Origin: an uncultured Verrucomicrobiales bacterium | GTDB taxonomy: Bacteria > Verrucomicrobiota > Verrucomicrobiia > Verrucomicrobiales > Akkermansiaceae | Length of the DNA stretch: 32,959 nucleotides | Reading direction: 5' to 3' | Assembly (NCBI GenBank): GCA_905478925.1 | Contig: CAJQKQ010000058.1 | Location: 1-32,959 of the forward strand | Shown: piece by piece, positions 1-6,632 of the stretch | How positions within the stretch are numbered: the first letter of the stretch is position 1 | Layout: each line of letters opens with the position of its first letter | The notes under the pieces: generated by a model | The model's input: only the letters and a program-made list of their open reading frames with translations | The model's database searches: none | Told to the model about the DNA's origin: nothing | Position numbers and translations under genes: made by a program

Positions 1-426
1 GCAGGATCCTGCCGCCTTCGGTATTCCTGGACGGGTGGTTTTATCGATGGCTACCCATACTGGAGAGCGAACGGAAGCAGCGTTGCCAAGCTCAACGGAA
101 GCATCGGATACGTTGAGGAGAAATCGCCGTTTGCGGATGCGGGTGAGAGAAAATTCCTCGGATACTCGGTGAAGGCCGGGCTTCCCATTTTTCGATACAA
201 GGTGGGTGTGGCCACAGTGACGGAGGGATATTCTCCGGTCGAGAAGGGCAAAGGGTTTGTCCGGTCGTTCAGCGTTTCCCCGGCGCCCGATGCCCCGCTG
301 GTATTGAATTTTTCCAATGACGAAAACGCAAAAATCACCAGCGACACGGGTGTGTTGGACGGAACCAAACTCACCCTCACTCCGGCCGAGGCTTCGAAAT
401 TCACACTCACATTTTCCCTGAAATGA
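1..426 (+). CDS. C-terminal end of an unidentified protein (5' truncated by window)
   Basis: Frame 1 is open from the first base to the TGA at 424-426, giving 141 residues with no start visible, so this is the 3' end of a gene that begins outside the window. The visible part includes a Trp/Gly/Tyr-rich stretch near residues 8-22 (YSWTGGFIDGYPYWRANG) and a beta-rich end with a final segment resembling an immunoglobulin-like or CBM-like fold. The style resembles the C-terminal parts of large secreted cytochrome- or dehydrogenase-like proteins of the Planctomycetes-Verrucomicrobia group, but I cannot name a family. Its stop codon overlaps the start of the next gene (ATGA), which suggests translational coupling and a shared role. 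An ATG at 169 exists but would cut the conserved-looking segment, so I treat it as internal. Confidence 0.7.
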   Translation, partial: AGSCRLRYSWTGGFIDGYPYWRANGSSVAKLNGSIGYVEEKSPFADAGERKFLGYSVKAGLPIFRYKVGVATVTEGYSPVEKGKGFVRSFSVSPAPDAPLVLNFSNDENAKITSDTGVLDGTKLTLTPAEASKFTLTFSLK

Positions 427-1925
427 AATCCACAATCCTCCTGCTCGCCATTTGCGCGTCCGCCCATGCATCTGTGTGGAGCGAACATTTCAGTTTTGAG
501 AAAATCCCGAATCCACCCGGCACCGATCCACAGGTGGGCGCGATGGACATGATGAAGGACGGCAGGATCGCCGTCGCTTTCCACCGCGGGGAAGTGATGT
601 TCTATGATCCTTCCGATAGCTCGTGGTCGCTTTTTGCAAGCGGCCTTCAGGAGCCGTTGGGTATGCTCGTCGACGAGGACGGAAGTATTCTGGTGATGCA
701 GCGAGCGGAACTGACGCGTCTGAAAGATACCGATGGCGACGGATCCGCCGATGAATACCAGACGGTTTTCGACGGTTTCGGGATGTCGGGGAATTACCAT
801 GAGTTCGCTTACGGGCCGGCGAGGGATGCGGAGGGGAACCTTTTTATCGTGCTCGGCGTGGCGTCGAACGGTGCACCGATGGCGAAAGAGATTCGTGGCG
901 AATTCTCGGAGATCGGGGAGGTCGATCGGGAAGGGATGACATCCGGGGCGACATGGGGGAAAAACAAGGGCAAGGCCGGACGCATGTATGCCCGGGTAAA
1001 CTGGCGTGGTTGGGTGCTGAAGATATCGCCGGATGGCTCGAAGATGGAACCTTACGCGAGTGGTTTTCGTTCGCCGAATGGGATCGGTTTCGATGCTGCA
1101 GGAAGGCTCCTGATCACTGATAACCAGGGCGACTGGAGGCCGACCAGCCCGCTGTATGATGTGAAGAAGGGCGGTTTCTATGGGCACCCCGCATCGTTGG
1201 TGTGGAAGAAGGATTGGGACGGGAGATTTCCGCTCAAGGTTCCGGTCAAGGAACTCGATGCTTTGCAGCAGCCCGCCGCAGGTTTGTTCCCGCAAGGGGA
1301 ATTGGCGAACTCGCCGACGTGGCCGGTGGTAGTTCCGAAAGGTGCGCTGCCCGATGGGATGACCGGGCAGACGCTGATCGGAGAGATGAATCAACCGACA
1401 CTGGTTCGCGTGCTGGATGACGAGGTGGACGGGGTTTTTCAGACGGCATTGATGCCGATATTTTCAGGATCTCCGCTGGGGAAGGGGAATAATCGCATCG
1501 TTTTCGGGAAAGACGGCTCCATGTATGTCGGTAAGACTGCGCTCTCCTGGGCGGGCGACAATGGGATCGCCCGGGTCAAGTGGGACGGCAAGCCGTTCCT
1601 CTCGCTGGATGCGATGAAGGCGGTGCCCGGCGGCTTCGTACTGAAATTTTCCCAAGCGCTCGATCCGGAAACGTTAGAAAAAATCTCGGTTGCCAGCCAC
1701 ACCTACGAGTATCGCTCCAACTACGGCTCGCCGAAAAAGGATGAGAAGGCGATGGAGGTGAAGAAGACCAAGCTTTCGGCAGATGGCAAGGTGTTGGCTC
1801 TGGATCTCGGTGAGCTCAGGGAAGGTTACCTCCACTTCGTAGATATGACCGAGCTAAAATCAGCAAGCGGTGGTGCATTGCTCGGCGACAAGGCGTGGTA
1901 TCAGGTCATCAAGACTCCGAAGTGA
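423..1925 (+). CDS. Secreted glucose/sorbosone dehydrogenase-like beta-propeller protein
   Basis: This 500-residue protein starts with a signal peptide (about residues 1-16, hydrophobic core then AHA) and should be exported. It carries the repeated blade pattern of six-bladed propellers of the PQQ-dependent sugar dehydrogenase/NHL type: LGMLVDEDGSILVMQ, the calcium-like DTDGDGSAD segment, FRSPNGIGFDAAGRLLITDNQGD and GFYGHP. Close relatives in Planctomycetes and Verrucomicrobia are often part of larger membrane-bound dehydrogenase or heme proteins. No CxxCH heme motif is present here, so electrons would have to be passed elsewhere, or the protein may be only a binding propeller. The last ~110 residues form a separate beta-rich domain (LDPETLEKISVASHTYEYRS onward). 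The ATG overlaps the upstream stop by 4 bp. The gene converges on a minus-strand gene with only 4 bp between stop codons. Substrate cannot be inferred. Confidence 0.75.
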   Translation: MKSTILLLAICASAHASVWSEHFSFEKIPNPPGTDPQVGAMDMMKDGRIAVAFHRGEVMFYDPSDSSWSLFASGLQEPLGMLVDEDGSILVMQRAELTRLKDTDGDGSADEYQTVFDGFGMSGNYHEFAYGPARDAEGNLFIVLGVASNGAPMAKEIRGEFSEIGEVDREGMTSGATWGKNKGKAGRMYARVNWRGWVLKISPDGSKMEPYASGFRSPNGIGFDAAGRLLITDNQGDWRPTSPLYDVKKGGFYGHPASLVWKKDWDGRFPLKVPVKELDALQQPAAGLFPQGELANSPTWPVVVPKGALPDGMTGQTLIGEMNQPTLVRVLDDEVDGVFQTALMPIFSGSPLGKGNNRIVFGKDGSMYVGKTALSWAGDNGIARVKWDGKPFLSLDAMKAVPGGFVLKFSQALDPETLEKISVASHTYEYRSNYGSPKKDEKAMEVKKTKLSADGKVLALDLGELREGYLHFVDMTELKSASGGALLGDKAWYQVIKTPK

Positions 1926-1929
1926 TTTG

Positions 1930-3006
1930 TTAGAATTTTTCGAGGGAAAGCCCACCACAGTCACGGCAGGCCGCCACCCCGTCGAGGAACATGCCATGGC
2001 AGCGAGGGCACCATGCGGTGGCCTCTGGATCTTCGGAACGGTCGGGAGCTGTGAGGTAGCGGTCGGTGCCGAGGGCAAAGCGGGCGAGGGAATTTTCCAG
2101 CGGCCCGAGTGCGGTTTCCGCTAGGGCGATGTCCCCGGGGTGGGTGGGTCTCGGATAGCGCAGGCTGCGGACGAATTGCCCCAACCATGGGTTTTCCGTA
2201 GCTCCATGGGAAAGGAGGATCGCGGCTGGATGCGTTCCTGCGAAGGCATGGACAGCCGCTATTTCCGCTGCCCGCATCGCGTGGAAAGGCACGACGAGAG
2301 AGAGCAGGGCGTCCTGTCGGATTGCGCTTCTTGTGGAGGGGAGGATGTCTTTTGAAATGGCAAAAAGCTGCAAGGAGATCGCCAGCATGAGGCACCATAG
2401 CCAGGCGCCGAGCCAAACAGCAGAAATGGGGCCGAGCGTGAGATAGGCGGCGGGAAGTCCTGCGAAAAATCCGAGGCACAATGCCGGGCAATAGAGAGCC
2501 AACGGATTCACGGTGATTGTCCAACGTTTCACCTCCCGTTTCGCCCGTGGTGGTGAGAGCGAAAGCTCCCATGCCCTGCGGATGGCTTCAGCGGGGCTGA
2601 GACCGGCTTTCTTGCATTCGCGGAGTGTTTCCACGGTTCGCGGCGACTGACAACGGGTCGAAAGATCTCCTACGTGGAGGTGCGGAGTGGAGAAGCGGAT
2701 GTCGTTCCAAGATTTCGCGCCGGTCTTGAGAAAAATACCACTCGGAGATTCGATGTGAATTGCCCCTGCCGCATCCACCGCCAGGGGGAAACCGGAGCAC
2801 GGAAAGAGTCGCGTGTTTGCCGGGAGCGGCATGAGCGGGATCGCACCGAGTTCGCGTATTGCGAGGAAACGTGTCGCCGGGATGGCTCGCCACGAATTGC
2901 CGAACTGGCTCCTGCGCAGAGCCATGCCCTGTTTAGGGAGCCATAACACCGATTCCCACAGGAAAATCAGCAGGGCGATCAGCAGGAACTCAAAGAAAAC
3001 CGGCAT
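1930..3006 (-). CDS. Membrane protein with C-terminal zinc-ribbon-like motif
   Basis: I place the start at the ATG at 3006 (MPVFFEFLLIALLIFLW), which gives 358 residues. An upstream in-frame ATG at 3132 would overlap the previous gene by over 100 bp and add a low-complexity Ser-rich leader. The protein has one N-terminal membrane segment, a soluble stretch, and a pair of hydrophobic segments in the middle (about residues 175-220). It ends with a CxxC-x11-CxxC pattern (CPRC...CRDC), the spacing of a small zinc ribbon. I do not recognise the family. It starts 10 bp after the DUF2167 gene and is the last member of the minus-strand envelope run, so co-transcription is likely. No terminator separates it from the convergent gene at 1925. 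Confidence 0.7.
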   Translation of the reverse strand: MPVFFEFLLIALLIFLWESVLWLPKQGMALRRSQFGNSWRAIPATRFLAIRELGAIPLMPLPANTRLFPCSGFPLAVDAAGAIHIESPSGIFLKTGAKSWNDIRFSTPHLHVGDLSTRCQSPRTVETLRECKKAGLSPAEAIRRAWELSLSPPRAKREVKRWTITVNPLALYCPALCLGFFAGLPAAYLTLGPISAVWLGAWLWCLMLAISLQLFAISKDILPSTRSAIRQDALLSLVVPFHAMRAAEIAAVHAFAGTHPAAILLSHGATENPWLGQFVRSLRYPRPTHPGDIALAETALGPLENSLARFALGTDRYLTAPDRSEDPEATAWCPRCHGMFLDGVAACRDCGGLSLEKF

Positions 3007-3016
3007 GCTGTCCGGA

Positions 3017-3916
3017 TCAGATGCTGTCCGGGGTGCGACCCTTGAAGATTCGCTTGATGAAAGCCCCGATGGCGACCAGTCCGATGGCGATTGGTTTCCA
3101 AAGCTTGGCGAGGAGTCCTGATTTTGCGGCAATGAGGAGGCCTCCGCCTGCGATCAGCCCGATCAGGCCGTACTCGGCGATTTTATCGCCCTTGGTGTAG
3201 GAGGCGTAGCTTTCGTCTGTATTGTAGGCAAACTTTGCGAGAATCTCCTGGTATTGGGGTACGACCGTCGCGAGTTGCCCTTCGTCACAGACAAGCACGA
3301 CATCCATGACACCGCGCCTGCCGAGGATCTTGGTCTTGTAGTTGAGCATTTCTCCACCTTCGCTGGAGGAGAGGCGGATCGCCCACTCGAGGTTATTTGT
3401 CTTGGTGTTGTAGAATGGCGGAGTGTGCCAGCCGAGCACCTGCATCGTGGACATGCCCCGGCGCGAAAGTTCCTCGTTGGCGGCCTCTTGGCCTTCCTTT
3501 AGCTGGGTGAGGATCTCATCGGCGTCGAGCTTGTCCTTTTCGTCGTCCTTCACATAACCGACGTCGGAAAACTCGAACACCGCGAACCATTCCATGTTGT
3601 CCGGGGAGATGAAGCCGAGTTCCGATCCGTCCGTGAGGTTGCCGTAATAATCCATCAGCTTTGAGGCATCGCCCTTGCCGAGGAAGCGGTGGCTCGGAGG
3701 GACTTCGAGCGTCGCCCTGCCGTCAAGCGCGACGGTTTCGCTTGTTTGCCAGGAGAGGCTGGACATGAAATCCTCGTGCTGTTTCTGAGCGGCGGCGGTG
3801 GCTTCCTCCACGGCTGACTGATCCAGGGCAGCCGGTGAATCTTGGGAGAAAAGTTGAGACGATACGGCGCAAAGAAGCGCTGATCCGAGCAGAACGGAGC
3901 GTGCGGTTATTATCAT
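3017..3916 (-). CDS. DUF2167 family membrane-anchored protein
   Basis: The ATG at 3916 gives a 299-residue protein with a good signal peptide (MIITARSVLLGSALL...SSQLFS). The in-frame ATG at 3994 adds 26 charged residues ahead of it and was rejected. The body matches the DUF2167 pattern as I recall it: PPSHRFLGKGDA, then DGSELGFISPDNMEWFAVFEF, the KDDEKDKLDADEIL segment, LGWHTPPFYNTKTNNLEWA, and NYKTKILGRRGVMDV. Two hydrophobic helices close the protein, placing the domain outside the cytoplasm with a C-terminal anchor. The family occurs in many Gram-negative bacteria and has no assigned biochemical function that I know of. It lies 81 bp after the C39-like lipoprotein gene and 10 bp before the zinc-ribbon membrane protein, so an envelope role is likely. 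Confidence 0.8.
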   Translation of the reverse strand: MIITARSVLLGSALLCAVSSQLFSQDSPAALDQSAVEEATAAAQKQHEDFMSSLSWQTSETVALDGRATLEVPPSHRFLGKGDASKLMDYYGNLTDGSELGFISPDNMEWFAVFEFSDVGYVKDDEKDKLDADEILTQLKEGQEAANEELSRRGMSTMQVLGWHTPPFYNTKTNNLEWAIRLSSSEGGEMLNYKTKILGRRGVMDVVLVCDEGQLATVVPQYQEILAKFAYNTDESYASYTKGDKIAEYGLIGLIAGGGLLIAAKSGLLAKLWKPIAIGLVAIGAFIKRIFKGRTPDSI

Positions 3917-3997
3917 TGTTAGTTGCCCATTGCTTTGGGGGCTGATTCTTTTTCCCCTTTCATGCCGGAAATGACAAGCCCCATGATCGCTCATCGG

Positions 3998-4804
3998 TTA
4001 GAACTTCCCCAATACCGCCGAGACGGCGAGGTAGGATGTTTCGCCGGAACGCAGCGAGTTTTTTCCTATCGTCACGTCGGGGAAAATCGCTTCGAGGTTT
4101 GGGTTCGCTGCGGGATCAGTCTGGAGAAATGCCGTTCTGGAAATGGCGATTCGACCTTCGCGGAAATTTCCGCCGAGGGGATCGATGTATTTTACAGGGA
4201 AGGATGTTTCACCTGTCGGAATGTTTCCCGGAACCGATATAACGGTGACGAAATGCGCCTGAATCGAAGTCCATTTTCCGCCCCGCTTGGCAAAGCGGCG
4301 GATGCTGAGTATGGGTGGGATTTCGGCCTTCAGTGAGCTTGCCAGCAGGGAGTGCACCCGCTGGATATGTGATTGTTGGCTCTCGGTGGGTTTCAGGAAG
4401 AGGGTTTGCTGCGCGAGGCTGGGGAGGTAAGCGGGGCTGGCCATTTCGTTGGCCACCTCGCGGAGGTCGCTGAGGTTGATTCCACGTCGGCTCCAGCGGG
4501 CGCGGCCGGGGAGAGATGAGGATTCGCGCATCGCCGGGCCGCGAGCGATGGCGCGGATGCGTTCGCGGTCGGAGAGGCCGGCAGGTTCTTCGGAAAGTTT
4601 CCGCCAATTGGGATCCCCGAAGCGGTAGGAATTCAGGAGGGAGGCCGGGCCGCAGGCATTCCCCGCGAGGTCGAGCTGGTTGAAGGGTTTCGCGGAGAGG
4701 TTCTGCGCCTCGTAAAAGTCCGGGACGGGGGCGCAGGCGGCGAAGGCGAGGCTAAGGGTCGGAAGCAGGAACGGTTGCAGTGACTGTTTGAGATATCGAA
4801 TCAT
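3998..4804 (-). CDS. Lipoprotein with C39-like/papain-like cysteine protease fold
   Basis: This 268-residue protein begins with a lipoprotein signal (hydrophobic core, then LAFAAC with Cys24), so it is probably anchored to a membrane on the outer face. The body shows the order of a bacteriocin-processing C39-like or related papain-fold peptidase: NACGPASLLNSYRFGD with Cys51 as likely nucleophile, a Gln eight residues earlier (Gln43) in the place of the oxyanion glutamine, AHFVTVIS with His184, and YIDPLGG with Asp208. The assignment rests on motif order only; substrate is unknown. The first 53 bp overlap the 3' end of the subtilase gene in another frame. No later Met would keep the lipobox, so the overlap looks genuine and suggests translational coupling of two exported proteases. 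Confidence 0.65.
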   Translation of the reverse strand: MIRYLKQSLQPFLLPTLSLAFAACAPVPDFYEAQNLSAKPFNQLDLAGNACGPASLLNSYRFGDPNWRKLSEEPAGLSDRERIRAIARGPAMRESSSLPGRARWSRRGINLSDLREVANEMASPAYLPSLAQQTLFLKPTESQQSHIQRVHSLLASSLKAEIPPILSIRRFAKRGGKWTSIQAHFVTVISVPGNIPTGETSFPVKYIDPLGGNFREGRIAISRTAFLQTDPAANPNLEAIFPDVTIGKNSLRSGETSYLAVSAVLGKF

Positions 4805-6377
4805 TGGAAGGGCGCTGGTCGGACTGGCCTCCTGAGAGTTGCACGGAGCTGCTAATGTTCAAGCTCTCGCTGCTGCTGATGGGCACCGTCACAACGCGGG
4901 TGTGGCCTGGGAGCAGGGTGGTGATATTCGCGTTGGTGGTGGAGCCGTTGATATTCACGTCCAGCTCCGCGTTTACCATGGTCTCGGTGCCTAGGTTCTG
5001 GACGAGCACCTGCACCTGGTTCTCCGTAATGGATACGGAGGTGATGGCCGCGTCGTAGATTCCCGGGGTATTTCCATTGAGGATGCGCCACATGTCAGGG
5101 ACGCCGGCACCGGTAAGTGGATCGCTACCCAGAATCCCGACATCGTTGAGATTCGAGTTCACTGAGCTGAGCGCCGCTGTTGCGTTGAGTGTCTGGCTGC
5201 CGTTGTTGCTCATCGTCGCAGCGATGGTGCCCGCAATGATGGGAGAGGAAAATGATGTTCCGCTGACCACCGCTGCCTGATCTCCGGGGTAGGCGACGTT
5301 CACCGCGTATCCCGGTGCTGACATTGCGACCTCATTCCCGGTGGTTGAGAAATCCATGTGCAGGTTGTTTGCATCCACCGCTCCGATCGCACTGACCAAT
5401 GGGCTGGCAGCCGGATGCATCACACCTTCCGTTCCGCTGTTTCCCGCCGACGCCACAACCACGGAACCCGCCAGTTTCGCATATTCGAGGGCGTTTTCTA
5501 CCAGCCCGCTCCGTCCCGATCCGCCGAGGGAAATATTGATGATCGACGCCCCCTGATCGACCGCCGCGATAATTCCCTGTGCAATGAGGAAGCTGCTCGA
5601 GCTGCCGTTGTCGTCTGCGATCCTAATCGAAAGGGGTGTTGCACCGGGAGCGATGCCCGGAGCGAACGGGTTGTCGCTGAAAATCACGGATGCGACCGCG
5701 GTGCCATGCCCGTTGAGATCGGAAGGGTTTTCAGGAAGAGGCACCAGATTGATCCGCTCAATGGCATTCCCGAATACCGTATGATCCGCGATGCCCGTAT
5801 CCAGGATGGCGATTTTGACCCCGGAGCCCCACAGCGAGTTGTCGCCGGTGACGCCTAGCCAATTCAGCAGGCCGTTGTTTAGTGCTGCCGCCCCATGCTG
5901 TATGCCCGACCCGGCGAATTCCGGGATGTTCACGGGGAAATTGTAGGAGGTTTCCTCACTGCCATCGAGGGCGCCCAGAAGATTCGCCTCATCGCCGAAG
6001 CCGAGGAGCAAGGTGTTGAACTTGTCCATGCGGCCGAGGACGCTCAGGCCGTCGCCCATGTTCGCCAGGAAGCGCTGCATCGCATCCCTGTCCTTGAAAG
6101 CAATGATGCGCTGGTTCGGGATCGCCCCTTCGGCAAACGCCGCTCCGTCGAATTTTCCGGTGTTCCCGCGGTCTGCTTTTTTCGTTTTCGGGACATGATC
6201 CTGGTGGGGGGAGGGTTTCGCTATGGGTTTTTCCCGGGCTACCTGTAATTCCTTGGTTGGCTCCTCGAATAGCGTATATTTGGTGGCCAGATACGCCATC
6301 ATGAAGACGCAGACGAGACAGAGGAACAACCAGACGTAGTTCATCTTTTCCCTGAGTTTCACCGATCGCTCGCTCAT
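4752..6377 (-). CDS. Membrane-anchored subtilisin-like serine protease (S8 family)
   Basis: The 541-residue product has a cytoplasmic start rich in charge, one membrane helix at about residues 14-31, and a large exported part. Residues ~88-155 (QRIIAFKDRDAMQRFLANMG onward) look like an I9-type propeptide. The catalytic triad is complete: Asp193 in AILDTGIAD, His224 in NGHGTAVAS and Ser375 in SGTSFSSP, with oxyanion Asn313 in ASAGNSG. Residues ~438-530 form a CARDB-like beta domain (VSITENQVQVLVQNLGTETM). It is therefore an anchored extracytoplasmic protease, likely self-maturing. It is the first gene of a minus-strand run and overlaps the C39-like lipoprotein gene by 53 bp. It is divergent from uvrB, and the 255-bp space between must hold its promoter. 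Confidence 0.92.
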   Translation of the reverse strand: MSERSVKLREKMNYVWLFLCLVCVFMMAYLATKYTLFEEPTKELQVAREKPIAKPSPHQDHVPKTKKADRGNTGKFDGAAFAEGAIPNQRIIAFKDRDAMQRFLANMGDGLSVLGRMDKFNTLLLGFGDEANLLGALDGSEETSYNFPVNIPEFAGSGIQHGAAALNNGLLNWLGVTGDNSLWGSGVKIAILDTGIADHTVFGNAIERINLVPLPENPSDLNGHGTAVASVIFSDNPFAPGIAPGATPLSIRIADDNGSSSSFLIAQGIIAAVDQGASIINISLGGSGRSGLVENALEYAKLAGSVVVASAGNSGTEGVMHPAASPLVSAIGAVDANNLHMDFSTTGNEVAMSAPGYAVNVAYPGDQAAVVSGTSFSSPIIAGTIAATMSNNGSQTLNATAALSSVNSNLNDVGILGSDPLTGAGVPDMWRILNGNTPGIYDAAITSVSITENQVQVLVQNLGTETMVNAELDVNINGSTTNANITTLLPGHTRVVTVPISSSESLNISSSVQLSGGQSDQRPSNDSISQTVTATVPASDP

Positions 6378-6632
6378 GTGTATGGACTAAACACCGAAAA
6401 GCTTGGTTTGTCTCGTAGGGATTTCGGGCAGAATTGCGGAAGGATTTTTCACAAGAGGCACAAAAAAAGACGCGTGAGTCGGTGTTCTCACATGAAAACA
6501 GCAAATTTCCTATTGTGAGCCATGGTGGGTCGTTGTGATCTCGGTTGGATTTCCGTCATTGCCGCCCGAACCAGAATCTTACTTGTGCCCCTTGTGTTGA
6601 ATTCTTCCCGCATTAGCGCATCTTCCCCCCAC
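6378..6632. promoter_or_regulatory. Divergent intergenic region subtilase / uvrB
   Basis: This 255-bp stretch is the longest in the window without a gene. It must contain the promoters of the leftward subtilase run and of uvrB. I see no convincing -35/-10 pair. The plus-strand frame of uvrB is open back to an ATG at 6522, but the ~37 extra residues do not resemble UvrB and are treated as non-coding. A palindrome at 6483-6500 is listed separately. Confidence 0.5.
6483..6500. promoter_or_regulatory. Palindrome upstream of uvrB, candidate operator
   Basis: TGTTCTC, a 4-nt spacer (acat) and GAAAACA form an inverted repeat with six of seven positions paired. It lies about 130 bp before the uvrB start and 106 bp before the subtilase start. 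uvrB is a common LexA target in other bacteria, and TGTTC/GAACA-like half sites are the style of several LexA operators, but the match here is imperfect. It could equally serve the divergent gene or be chance. Confidence 0.25.

Noticed and set aside
51..1394. 447-codon open frame on the minus strand
   Set aside because: Antisense to two coupled plus-strand frames, one with a clear signal peptide and propeller motifs. The minus-strand product is rich in Arg, His and Pro with no domain pattern, typical of a shadow in GC-rich DNA.
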